Source: Ariolimax columbianus
Taxonomy: Eukaryota; Mollusca; Gastropoda; Stylommatophora; Arionidae
Length of the DNA stretch: 64,000 nt
Direction: 5' to 3'
Assembly: GCA_036924085.1 (NCBI GenBank)
Contig: JAVGWX010000004.1
Span: 77,673,090-77,737,089, forward strand
Positions 10,933-19,939 of the stretch are shown here, piece by piece. The notes under the pieces are model-generated. The model was not told the DNA's origin, made no database searches, and saw only the letters and a list, made by a program, of their open reading frames with translations. The translations under genes were made by a program, and so were the position numbers. Position 1 is the first letter of the stretch, and each line of letters opens with the position of its first letter.

Positions 10933-11541
10933 CTCCGGCCTATTGATTAGGGAGAGATTTGTATCTATCTCCCAATCTTCCACTTCGTCACCTCTGCTGT
11001 CTGTGTCAGAGTATCCCCATCTCTCCGAGTGGCTGTTGAAATCTCCAACTACTATGCAGTTGGAGTCTCTGACCTCCATACTCGAGAGCGATAGGTCTCT
11101 ATTTGGTGGTCCGTACAGATTGAAAATGCGGAGCTTCGTCTCTTGAGCCATTATGTTAACTCCTACAATTTCTGCTTGTCCGGTGTGACTGACAGGTACC
11201 GCGCTACTCGGTATGCAGTTTCTGGTCAGTATCAGGACCCCTCCTTTGTGGCCTTCTCTATCGAGACGGAAGGTCTGGTATCCTCTGATTGAGAATTTAT
11301 GATTATTGTTGAGGTGCGTTTCCTGGATACATGCCACGTCAATCTTACCTTCATGCAGGTGATGTTTTAGGGAAAGTATTTTGTTAATGACTCCCTCCGC
11401 ATTACACTGTAGTATTTTGAGGGTCTTGAGTTTTTGGTCAATAAAAGTTGCCCCATAGCCATGTGCCTTGACTCCACGACACATGGGTGGGTGACCACCA
11501 GTAGTCAAGGGTGGGCCCCTTCGAGGCGTGAGGCCCGGCAC
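10933..11541 (-). pseudogene. Copy A apurinic-type endonuclease domain
   Basis: Minus-strand frame of an exonuclease-endonuclease-phosphatase fold: LQCNAEGVINK, VACIQETHLNNNH, GVLILTRN, FNLYGPPNRD and VVGDFNSHSERWGY. The domain nicks the target DNA in this kind of LINE. It stops where copy B is inserted (after INRPE), so the SDHRP motif lies on the other side of B. A frame change separates it from the likely start upstream. Confidence 0.8.
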
Positions 11542-11991
11542 TATCGCTGCCTGGCGGGACTAAGCAGGATAAGCGTCATGCGTTTTTCTGATCAGTTGTA
11601 CTGTCATCATGCTGCGATTTACGTTGCACTGTTTTGTTAGGCTTGCGGCCCCGTGCATCCGATTTCAAATGGCGTTTCTGTAGGGATGCCCTCCTTAGCC
11701 TTTGGCTGTCCTTAGCCTATCTAGCAGTTGTTTATGATCAGAGTTGTCTCTCTTATGGAAGTTGTCTTACCAGACTATCGAGTCTTCACTACTCGTGTCT
11801 ATAGGGTGCGATGATGATATGTCAGATGATATATGAGATATATGATATGGACTGGTTTACCCGGAAGAGAGGCAGCCCAGTGTGTCTGTATCCCAGGATC
11901 GTCACGTCCTGCCAGAAACGTAGCATTTGCATGTGAGTGGGGTATCTCTTTCTCCCTTTATTTTCTTGGCTTCTATGAAGAGATGGTACGC
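10933..11991 (-). mobile_element. GAA-LINE copy A, 5' part (5' UTR + endonuclease)
   Basis: Continues copy A upstream of the nested copy B. The 5' end is placed at 11991 because copies A and D both show the same sequence up to GATGGTACGC (plus strand) and then differ; D ends at 52246. The 5' UTR carries the core GAAATCGGATGCACGGGGCC near 11640-11670. Immediately outside, 11992-12000 repeats nine bases of the element (tatgaagag), then copy C starts in the opposite orientation. Confidence 0.8.
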
Positions 11992-12000
11992 TATGAAGAG
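11992..12000. other. Head-to-head junction of copies A and C
   Basis: Nine bases (tatgaagag) identical to 11974-11982 separate the 5' end of copy A (minus) from the 5' end of copy C (plus). From here both arms read outwards as near-identical sequence for about 1 kb, giving a very large imperfect palindrome. The extra bases look like slippage or a template jump. Confidence 0.55.
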
Positions 12001-15000
12001 ACGTGACGATCCTGGGATACAGACACACTGGACTGCCTCTCTTCCGGGTAAACCAGTCCATCTCATATATCACATACCATCATTGCACCCTATAGACACG
12101 AGTAGTGAAGACTCGATAGTCTGGTAAGACAACTTCCATAGGAGAGAAAACTCTGATCGTAAACAACTGCTGCCTTGCAGATAGGCTGGGGACAGCCAAA
12201 GGCTAAGGAGGGCATCCCTACAGAAACGCCTGTTGAAATCGGATGCACGGGGCCGCAAGCCTAACAAAACAGTGCAACGTAAATCACAGTATGATGGCAG
12301 CACAACCTATTCGAAAAACGTATGGCGCTCATCCTGAGGAGACCCGCCAGGCAGCGATAGCGCCGGGCCCCACGCCTCGAAGGGGCCCACCCTTGACTAC
12401 TGGTGGTCACCCACCCATGTGTCGTGGAGTCAAGGCACATGGCTATGGGGAAACGACTATTGGCCAAAACCTCAAGACCCTCAGAATATTACAGTGGAAT
12501 GCGGAGGGAGTCATTAACAAAAAACTTTCCCTAACACATCACCTGCATGAAGGTAAGATTGACGTGGCATGTATCCAGGAAACGCACCTCAACAAAAACC
12601 ATAAATTCTCAATCAGAGGATACCAGACTTTCCGTCTAGATAGAGAAGGCCACAAAGGAGGGGTCCTGATACTGACCAGAAACAGCATACCGAGTAGCGC
12701 GGTACCTGTCAATCACACCGGACAAGCAGAAATTGTAGGAGTTGACATAATGGCTCAAGAGACGAAGCTCCGCATTTTCAATCTGTACGGACCACCAAAC
12801 AGAGACCTATCGCTCTCGAGTATGGAGGTCAGAGACTCCAACTGCATAGTGGTTGGAGATTTCAACAGCCATTCGGAGAGATGGGGATACTCTGACACAG
12901 ACAGCAGAGGTGACGAAGTGGAAGATTGGGAGATAGATGCAAATCTCTCCCTAATCAATAGGCCGGAGGATAGCCCTAGCTTCTATTCAAGAACATGGCA
13001 TACCACCTCGACACCAGATTTGGCCTTCTCCACACAGGACATACACTATAAAATAGACCGCCAGGTGCTAAACCAACTGGCAGGTAGCGACCACAGGCCG
13101 ATCAGGCTAACCATTGACATGGAAGTAGGCCCACAGGAAACAAAACCGCTCCCACGTTGGAATTACAAACGAGCCGACTGGGACAGATTTGCAATCCTGA
13201 CAGATGGGCTGTGTGAAACCATCAACACACGAAACACCAAAATGAAGCCCATGGTAGAGAGCCTAAGCAAGGCAATAATGCAAGCCGCCACTGAAACCAT
13301 CCCAAGAGGAGCTAGGAAAAACTATAAGCCCTACTGGAATGATGAGTTACAGAAAGTGGAAGATGCAGTAACAAATGCTAGGAACATGGCAGAACGAGAA
13401 AAATCCGTGGAGGCAAACATCGCCCTCAAAGCCGCCGCGGCGAAGTACAAACACACTCTCAAGCAAACAGCAAGAGAAAGTTGGAAAAATAAAACGGAAA
13501 GTTTAAACCTGGACAAAGAAGGGAACAAGCTATGGAAGCTAGTCAGAGCCATGAACGACGAAACCCCGTCAAATAAACAAATTACTATCAAGCAAGGCGA
13601 GAACTTGATCACAGGTAAGAAAGCCGCAAACGCCTTTGTCGATCACTATGCCAGAGCAAACCACATCGAGGTCCCTGCAGATAAGCATACAGACATTAGC
13701 GAAGAGCTAAAGGGGCACGAAAACATAAATACGGCTCCTGAAGAGCACATGATGGCCAAACTAACAATGCGCGAAATGGAAGAGGCTATGAGAACACTAA
13801 AGAGAAGGAAATCTCCCGGAAAAGACGGGATAACAAACGAAATGCTGATGGGGCTGGGCCAAACAGCGAAGGAAAAACTACTATCAGTCCTGAACCAAAG
13901 CTGGAAAAGGGGTATTGTACCCCAGGCATGGAAAGATGCAATACTGGTACCAGTACCAAAAACAGGAAAGGACAAAACAGATCCGAATGGATACAGGCCC
14001 ATAAGCCTACTGAGCTGTGTCGGCAAGCTGATGGAACGGATGATAAACACCAGACTGATGTGGCATCTGGAAGAAAAACGAATACTAATTCCACAGCAAG
14101 CCGGCTTTAGACAGCACAGATCCACTGAGGACCAGGTCATCCTCATAGCCCAGGAGATAGAAGATGCCTACCAGGCACAGAAACACACAGTAGCTGTTTG
14201 GGTGGATCTGGAAAAGGCATTTGACAAAGTCTGGAAGGATGGACTTAGAGTCAAGCTAAGAAGAAGTGATGTTTGTGGGAAGATGTACAAGTGGATCAAC
14301 CACTACCTCAAACAAAGAACGGCCAGAGTCCAAGTACAAGGGCAGATGAGCAAAAAGGTGACACTCGAGCAGGGAGTACCCCAAGGGGGAGTACTGTCAC
14401 CCACACTCTTCCTGGTATATATAAACGATATTACAGAGAATATACCAAGAAGAGTCCATAGCTCAATGTTTGCAGACGATCTGGCTATGTGGACCTCTGA
14501 AAAGAATCTCACCATAGCAAGAAATCGGATGCAAACGGCCCTAACATCGCTGGAAGAGTGGGCGAACTCATGGCTGGTCAAAATAAACGAGGAGAAAACC
14601 ACGTGCACAATATTCTCGCTCTCATTAAAACCCCAAAGTACCAAATTAAGCCTAAATGGCAAAATCCTGCAGCCAAACGACAACCCAACCTATCTGGGAG
14701 TCACATTTGATCGGCGCATGACATGGAAAAGTCAGATTGAGAGAAACCGAATGAAAGCCAGAGAAAGAATGGCGATCATGAGGAAACTTGCTGGCACAAG
14801 CTGGGGAGCAGACGAAGGCATACTAAAGAAACTGTACACTGGAAGAGTGAGACCAGTTCTCGAGTATGGCATCGCGGCATGGACAACAGCAGCGAAGGCG
14901 AACTTCGATAAAGTTAACAAACTTCAAAACCAAGCCATGAGAATCATAACAGGTGGCATGAAGTCAACGCCAATTGTAGAACTTGAAAAGATTACAAAAC

Positions 15001-15610
15001 TGCAATCCATGACCGACAGAAGAGACTGCAGAGCCCAGCTGCAGTCAGAGAAACTCCGAAGACTGACGGACCATCCAATGTACCAGAGGCTAAACAATTT
15101 GGGAACTGGGAAACTAAAGCGGAGAAACTTTGCAGAAATAGCCAAAGCAAAGATGCACGAAGATCCCATAAACGCACTAACAACACCAAAACCCATCACT
15201 ACTGTACGAAAACCTACTTGGAGGCAGGATATATTTCCAGAGGTGGTAGAAAATATACCAGGTATTGCAAACAAAAACTGCCAGACCGAAAAAGAAAGGA
15301 GAGACACTACCTTAAGCTTCATAACGAAAAGCTACCCAAGCATGGACTGGACCCATGCATACACCGACGGTTCTGTAACAAACACTACACAGAACGGAGG
15401 GGCAGGAGCATTCCTGAACCACTGAAAATGACCACTGAACATCTGCTGCAGAACTGCCCGACATACGAGGATCAGAGAGAGCAGATGTGGCCATTGCCAG
15501 TGGAACTGCAAGACAAGCTCTATGGTAGTGGCGAGAGTCTCAGGATGACCGCCGCTTTTTTCGAGAAAATAATGGTTACTGTCTGACTGTGTACGCAGAA
15601 GAAGAAGAAA
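12001..15610 (+). mobile_element. GAA-LINE copy C, internally deleted
   Basis: A plus-strand copy. It starts at ACGTGACGATCCTGGG, about 90 bp short of the full 5' end, and ends in GTACGCAGAAGAAGAAGAAA at 15610. About 575 bp of the RNase H region are missing at 15419. The tail directly joins antisense 18S rDNA at 15611, corresponding to plus-strand position 54021 in the second rDNA block. No target-site duplication of its own is visible, because its left side is joined to copy A. Confidence 0.85.
12243..15425 (+). CDS. Copy C endonuclease-reverse transcriptase, 1060 aa
   Basis: This is the longest open frame of the window. Endonuclease at about residues 75-290: WNAEGVINKKL, VACIQETHLN, FNLYGPPNRD, VVGDFNSHSERWGY, SDHRPI. 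RT at about 560-830: NGYRPISLLS, VDLEKAFDKVW near 655, VPQGGVLSPTLF, FADDLAMW near 741. It then enters RNase H (TDGSVT near 1040) but stops at residue 1060, because an internal deletion has removed the remaining RNase H acidic residues. The last ~50 codons of the family (HLLQNCP..) follow in another frame (15430-15586). The start is uncertain: ATG at 12243 or 12291. Nicking and RT functions could be intact; RNase H cannot be. Confidence 0.85.
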   Translation: MHGAASLTKQCNVNHSMMAAQPIRKTYGAHPEETRQAAIAPGPTPRRGPPLTTGGHPPMCRGVKAHGYGETTIGQNLKTLRILQWNAEGVINKKLSLTHHLHEGKIDVACIQETHLNKNHKFSIRGYQTFRLDREGHKGGVLILTRNSIPSSAVPVNHTGQAEIVGVDIMAQETKLRIFNLYGPPNRDLSLSSMEVRDSNCIVVGDFNSHSERWGYSDTDSRGDEVEDWEIDANLSLINRPEDSPSFYSRTWHTTSTPDLAFSTQDIHYKIDRQVLNQLAGSDHRPIRLTIDMEVGPQETKPLPRWNYKRADWDRFAILTDGLCETINTRNTKMKPMVESLSKAIMQAATETIPRGARKNYKPYWNDELQKVEDAVTNARNMAEREKSVEANIALKAAAAKYKHTLKQTARESWKNKTESLNLDKEGNKLWKLVRAMNDETPSNKQITIKQGENLITGKKAANAFVDHYARANHIEVPADKHTDISEELKGHENINTAPEEHMMAKLTMREMEEAMRTLKRRKSPGKDGITNEMLMGLGQTAKEKLLSVLNQSWKRGIVPQAWKDAILVPVPKTGKDKTDPNGYRPISLLSCVGKLMERMINTRLMWHLEEKRILIPQQAGFRQHRSTEDQVILIAQEIEDAYQAQKHTVAVWVDLEKAFDKVWKDGLRVKLRRSDVCGKMYKWINHYLKQRTARVQVQGQMSKKVTLEQGVPQGGVLSPTLFLVYINDITENIPRRVHSSMFADDLAMWTSEKNLTIARNRMQTALTSLEEWANSWLVKINEEKTTCTIFSLSLKPQSTKLSLNGKILQPNDNPTYLGVTFDRRMTWKSQIERNRMKARERMAIMRKLAGTSWGADEGILKKLYTGRVRPVLEYGIAAWTTAAKANFDKVNKLQNQAMRIITGGMKSTPIVELEKITKLQSMTDRRDCRAQLQSEKLRRLTDHPMYQRLNNLGTGKLKRRNFAEIAKAKMHEDPINALTTPKPITTVRKPTWRQDIFPEVVENIPGIANKNCQTEKERRDTTLSFITKSYPSMDWTHAYTDGSVTNTTQNGGAGAFLNH

Positions 15611-16118
15611 GAGTCCCGTATTGTTATTTTTCGTCACTACCTCCCCGTGCCGGGAGTGAGTAAGTTGCGCGCCTGCTGCCTTCCTTGGATGTGGTAGCCG
15701 TTTCTCATGCTCCCTCTCCGGAAACCAACCCTGATTCCCCGTTACAAACATGATAGGCATGTCACGTACCATCGACATTTGATAGGGCAGACATTTGAAA
15801 GATGCGTCGCCGGCACATGAGGCCATGCGATCAGCACAAAGTTATCCAGAGTCACCAGTGGGGACGCCGCAACCCCGCGAGGGGAAACAACGATTGGTTT
15901 TTAACTAATAAAAGCGCTCTTTCCGCGAGGGTCGGAGCTTGGTAAGCATGTATTAGCTATAGAATTGCCACAGTTATCCAAGTAGGATCGTGTCATCTAA
16001 GGAACCTCGACTGATTTAATGAGCCATTCGCGGTTTCACCGTGAGACAGTGTGAACTTAGACATGCATGGCTTAATCTTTGAGACAAGCATATGACTACT
16101 GGCAGGATCAACCAGATA
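15611..16118 (-). rRNA. 18S rRNA 5' fragment (pseudogene)
   Basis: The minus strand starts TATCTGGTTGATCCTGCCAG (5' end of 18S at 16118) and runs ~508 nt through TGCATGGCTAAGTC.., the helix with ATTAGCTCTAG region and GGGAGGTAGTGACG to CAATACGGGACTC. It is cut where the LINE tail begins. The segment GATCGCATGGCC is kept here but deleted in the second block (54230). Scattered substitutions against the second block mark it as a non-functional copy. Confidence 0.9.
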
Positions 16119-16776
16119 TCTGTCGGAGACGTACGTAGCGCACACACCGGTCGGCGGATGAAGGGTGTGTAAAAAGCCTCACTGGGACGGCCGCAGGGAC
16201 CGACTGACGGAACGGACGGACGGTTGTTCCACCCGTCCCTCACTCCGTCGACCTAGGACCGCCTGACAGGGGCCCCTACACGCACCAGACGACCGACCGA
16301 CCGGGCTCGCTCGAGGAGGGATGGCAGCGCTCTGTGCAGAACGGATCCCAACGACCTCGGCGATGAATTTCACTGGGACTAGAGACAATTTGGCCTGCCG
16401 GCCTGTCCTTCTCCCGAGGGTTGGTCCCCCCCCCCCCCCCCCCGCGAGAACACAGGGCCTTGAGGCACGATTCCTGCTTTCCATTTGTCGGTCACAAGCT
16501 CTTTTCAAGAGTCTGACCACCAGCGAGACGAACTGTCGAGCTCTGCTATAAGCCTTAGATAAATCACCAAGGACTGACAACGTTTCCTGATATGGACCAG
16601 AGAAGCGCACCTCGGTGGAGGAGACGCCAAAACAAACCGCACCCCAATAGCTCTACGGGGAAAGGCAGGCGAGCGTTTTCCGCAAGCCCGCGCTATCGCT
16701 CCGCCTGGCGGGACTGAGATCGCTTTACGAACACTGGTTGAAATTGAATCGCGGCGGCGAGACAACTACCCCAGAT
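16119..16776 (-). other. rDNA 5' external transcribed spacer
   Basis: This stretch lies directly upstream of the 18S 5' end on the minus strand. It matches 54521-54949, upstream of the other 18S fragment, over blocks such as CACACCGGTCGGCG, GCCGCAGGGACCGACTG, GACCGACCGACCGGGC, GGATGGCAGCGCT, GCAGAACGGATCCCAACG, GAGACGAACTGTCGAG. A C-run at 16429-16443 is an expansion. The outer end at 16776 abuts the right 13-bp duplication and could be at or near the pre-rRNA start; the promoter itself is not identified. Confidence 0.75.
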
Positions 16777-16789
16777 GACTTAGTTATAC
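16777..16789. repeat. 13-bp target-site duplication, right copy
   Basis: gacttagttatac, identical to 4900-4912. Outside it the AT-rich host sequence resumes (gatttattgctttatg). Confidence 0.75.
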
Positions 16790-16904
16790 GATTTATTGCT
16801 TTATGTTTTTATTTTGTGAACCAATATGGAACCGAAAAATATAATCATTCATTGATTTTAATTTCTTATTTTATTCGTGGTGTGTGTTGCACTTTGTTTT
16901 TATT

Positions 16905-17075
16905 TTGCGCCTGTCGGCCCAGTGCATCCGACTTCGACATGTATTTCATGTAAGGGTCTGCATTTTCTAAGGGTTTGCTTCCCCTGGGTAACGGTCGGTG
17001 CAGAGATTGGGGAGTGAACCCAGCACTTTCAGACTGTGAGCCGTATCACTAGCACACGCCGTCCCCAGTAATTGA
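16905..17075 (-). repeat. SINE-2 copy
   Basis: Minus strand: GGGGACGGCGTGTGCTAGTG, a B-box-like GGGTTCACTCCCC, CCGACCGTTACCC, AAACCCTTAGAAAATGC, then GAAGTCGGATGCACTGGGCC followed by CAAAGTGCAAC. The last part matches the 5' UTR of the GAA-LINE (51900-51925 and 12236-12285). Confidence 0.7.
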
Positions 17076-17159
17076 TTTAACATTTGTAAGCAATGGTCGA
17101 GCAAAGGTCGAGAAATTGTCGAGCAAAGGACAAACGGATGCTCCATGTTCTGAATATCT

Positions 17160-17431
17160 TCGCAGAGAGGGGGAGGGGAAGAGATGGGTGGGTTAATGGA
17201 ACAGAGATGCGATGGGGATGTGTTGGGTTGTAGGGAAGAGGTAGACACTGAGGATGGACAGGTTAAGGGGAGGGGGTATGGGAACGAGACTGGGTGCGTT
17301 GAGGTGAGAAGCGATAAGGAAATTTCAGGGAAAGAGAGCGGTGGGGGCATGGGAGGGTTAGGGCTAAGAGGAGGGGGGGCATGGGAGGGTTAGGGCTAAG
17401 AGGAGGGGGAGCATGGGCGGCTTAGGGGGAA
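17160..17431. repeat. G-rich low-complexity DNA
   Basis: GA- and G-rich sequence with a ~30-bp unit (GGGGGCATGGGAGGGTTAGG) in two and a half copies at 17340-17420. GGGTTAGGG resembles a telomere repeat but is not tandem. Confidence 0.6.
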
Positions 17432-17757
17432 GGGAGGGGCGTGTTGAGAAAATAAGAGATGGGTGACTAAGAGGGAAGAGAGGGACGTGTTGAGAAAATA
17501 AGAGATGGGTGACTAAGAGGGAAGAGAGGGACGTGTTGAGAAAATAAGAGATGGGTGACTAAGAGGGAAGAGAGGGACGTGTTGAGAAAATAAGAGATGG
17601 GTGACTAAGAGGGAAGAGAGGGACGTGTTGAGAAAATAAGAGATGGGTGACTAAGAGGGAAGAGAGGGACGTGTTGAGAAAATAAGAGATGGGTGACTAA
17701 GAGGGAAGAGAGGGACGTGTTGAGAAAATAAGAGATGGGTGACTAAGAGGGAAGATA
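17432..17757. repeat. 46-bp minisatellite, ~7 copies
   Basis: Unit begins GAGGGACGTGTTGAGAAAAT and repeats every 46 bp (for example 17481 and 17527). Copies are virtually identical, implying recent expansion. Confidence 0.9.
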
Positions 17758-17914
17758 AAGACAATGTTCAGATGACATAACTGAAACATTACAACATCAT
17801 GGACTCACAATGACCAACGTAACCCACATGGCCTAGAAAGGGTGACTTCAGCTCCACAAGCCACATTAAGGCACAAGTGGGTGTAAAAAGTATTTCTTCC
17901 TCTCCTTAGCCGTG

Positions 17915-18640
17915 CTTCGTGGAAAGGACGTTGCGTCTAGTTCGCACATCGAAATCTGCGTTGTCCCAGTCCTGCTTTACGGTACCGAAACATGGGCATT
18001 ACTCAAACATGACATGTTGAGGATGGAGGCCTTTCACATGCGCAGCCAGCGGCGTATCCTGGGTATCCGATGGCATGACTACATCCGCAACATGGAGGTC
18101 TCTGCTAAAACATTAGTTGGAGAACCAATCTCAGAAACACTTGACTGGCACCGAGTTTCTTTGTTCAGTCATGTTGTACGGCTAGACCATGAAACACCTG
18201 CCCACAAGATACTACACAAGTCATTCCTCGGCGCCAAAAGTCTTCCCACGACCAGCTGGAGGCGCAGAAGAGTCCGTCCCCATACAGTATGGCTCCAGAA
18301 GACAGCAACTTCCCCTCCGCTCTGGACTAGACCTCGAACCATGCCATATCAGTGGGTCATGAATGTGGCCACAGACGTCTAAGCGAACATTATTATTACG
18401 CGAAATCTGCGTCTTTCGTCCCGACACATCCGGTTTCAGTTTGCTTGTTAAGGTCCTTAGTTTGCCTTCCCACTGCGATCCCCATTCTCTTAACCAGACT
18501 ACAAAAGTCCAGCTGGTTTCCAGGGCTGTCGTATGGAGGCAAAACAGGGTCTTGGACAGCTCTGATTTGCTGAACCTGATGCGAGCGGCCAGTTATGAGT
18601 CGCTGGCTGCTGTCAGCTCATTATTTGTGCTCTATCTTCA
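17915..18640 (-). repeat. SINE-3 copy split by a LINE fragment
   Basis: The outer parts 17915-17961 (GTGGAAAGGACGTTGCG) and 18401-18640 (TCCCGACACATCCGGTTTCAG, TTTGCCTTCCCACTGCGATCCC, CAGTTATGAGTCGCTG) form one SINE-3. The insertion between them is flanked by cgaaatctgcgt at 17950-17961 and 18401-18412, a 12-bp target-site duplication. Confidence 0.7.
17962..18400 (+). pseudogene. LINE RT C-terminal fragment with ATT tail
   Basis: Plus-strand frame VPVLLYGTETWALLKHDM, MRSQRRILGIRWHDYIRN and HKILHKSF is the C-terminal (thumb and after) region common to LINE reverse transcriptases. It ends in CATTATTATTACG right before the second copy of the 12-bp duplication. A related piece with the same junction to SINE-3 sequence is at 18840-19195 on the minus strand. 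5'-truncated and without the catalytic motifs. Confidence 0.65.
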
Positions 18641-18839
18641 GCCCCGAAAAGTATTTAAAGTAAAATTAGTCAATATAAGTCAATTAGGCAACCAGGTTAG
18701 TCAATCTTGTACTCTTATATAACCCACTGCATGTTGTGTTTCAAAAGCGCTCTTCACTCAGCGTGGGACAACTAGTTTCAAGTCTATGTAAATGGATGGA
18801 TAGGCAATCGCTATAGGGATTAGTTGAGGGGGCCAGCAA

Positions 18840-19195
18840 CATAATAAAAATAGTTCGCTTAGGCGTCTGAGGCCCGTTGCGTTGATCGGCAACATCTATG
18901 ACCCACAGCTGCGGCGTGGTTCCTGGTCTCGTCCAGAGCGGAAGAGGAGGTTGGTATCTGCTGGAGACATACTGTACGGGGACGGCCTCTTCTGCGCAGT
19001 CGGTTGTGGGAAGACTTTTGGCGCTGAGGAACGACTTGTGTAGTATCTTGTGGGCAACGATTTCCTGGTCATGCCATCGGATACCCAGGATTCGCCGCTG
19101 GTTGCGAATGTGGAAGGCCTCCATCCTCGACATGTCAGGTTTGAGTAATGTCCATGTTTCGGTACATTAAAGCAGGACTGGGACGATGCAGATTT
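18840..19195 (-). pseudogene. LINE RT C-terminal fragment, second copy
   Basis: Minus strand encodes the same stretch as 17962-18400 (MEAFHIRNQRRILGIRWHD, KILHKSFLSAKSLPTTD) with an internal deletion after WHD. Upstream it is joined to SINE-3 sequence in nearly the same way (GAAATCTGCATCGTCCCAG), so the composite seems to have been copied at least twice. Confidence 0.6.
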
Positions 19196-19262
19196 CACAG
19201 CTTAGCTGTAAACTAGACACAACATCCTTTCCAGGATGAACGCCGAAGAAGACGAAGAACAG
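19196..19262 (+). repeat. SINE-3 3' end with (GAA)n tail
   Basis: AGCTGTAAACTAGACACAAC, CCTTTCCAGGATGAACGCC then GAAGAAGACGAAGAAC. It shows the family's 3' end and GAA tail clearly. It sits inside the LINE fragment 19263-19600. Confidence 0.65.
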
Positions 19263-19600
19263 CAACAACAAGAAAACGAAGGCTTCTTGTCTCGACATGT
19301 CATGTTTTAGCAAAATCCAGGTTTCGGGGCCGTAAAGCAGGACTGGGATCATGCAGGCCTGGTAGGTGCGGATTTTTGTCCCAAATGGGGTTCTTGCCAT
19401 TACTCCACACACATCAGAGGTCGTGCATAGCGGACGCAGCTAGTTCGATCCGTCTTGACATATCGGGACCGCTGCGCACATCAGATGATATCATGCTACC
19501 GAGATAGATGAATTCGTTGGTACCCTACCCCGTGTCACCTTGGTTTTCAATACCCTGAGGTGCTGTGTCGGAACTCAGGTTCTGAACTTTGGTCTTCGCC
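19263..19600 (-). pseudogene. LINE RT C-terminal fragment
   Basis: The minus strand contains ACMIPVLLYGPETWILLKHD, the LLYG.ETW motif downstream of RT. The remainder (to about 19600) reads like RT thumb sequence with stops and frame changes. Confidence 0.5.
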
Positions 19601-19939
19601 CAGGATATAGACAGGATATGCCTCGTATGAAGTGCAAGGGATACCAAATATCAGGGGAAGTGTCGCAAAAATAACTAAAATAAAGACATTTTGTGAAATA
19701 GATATAAAACATGTGGAGATTAGTTCAGGAATGTATTAATTAATATAATCGATTACAAGGCATGCTTTACTGATTGTACATTCATCTACTTCTTCCTCGT
19801 TCGACATCAAACATTTAAATCATTCTCTCCAACAAAGACACGCCTGTAGTAGTCTTCAGAAGGCAGGTTACACTGCTCGCTATCAGACATCAATGGCTCT
19901 CACAAAACACACAGAGACAGACGCACATACACATGCGGT

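Noticed and set aside
4900..16789. Twin priming as the explanation for the inverted copy C
   Set aside because: Twin priming inverts the 5' part of one template. Copy C is a different copy from A (A has stops and indels that C lacks) and has its own GAA tail and adjoining 18S.
17340..17420. Interstitial telomere repeat
   Set aside because: GGGTTAGGG occurs only two or three times within a 30-bp G-rich unit and is not a TTAGGG tandem.
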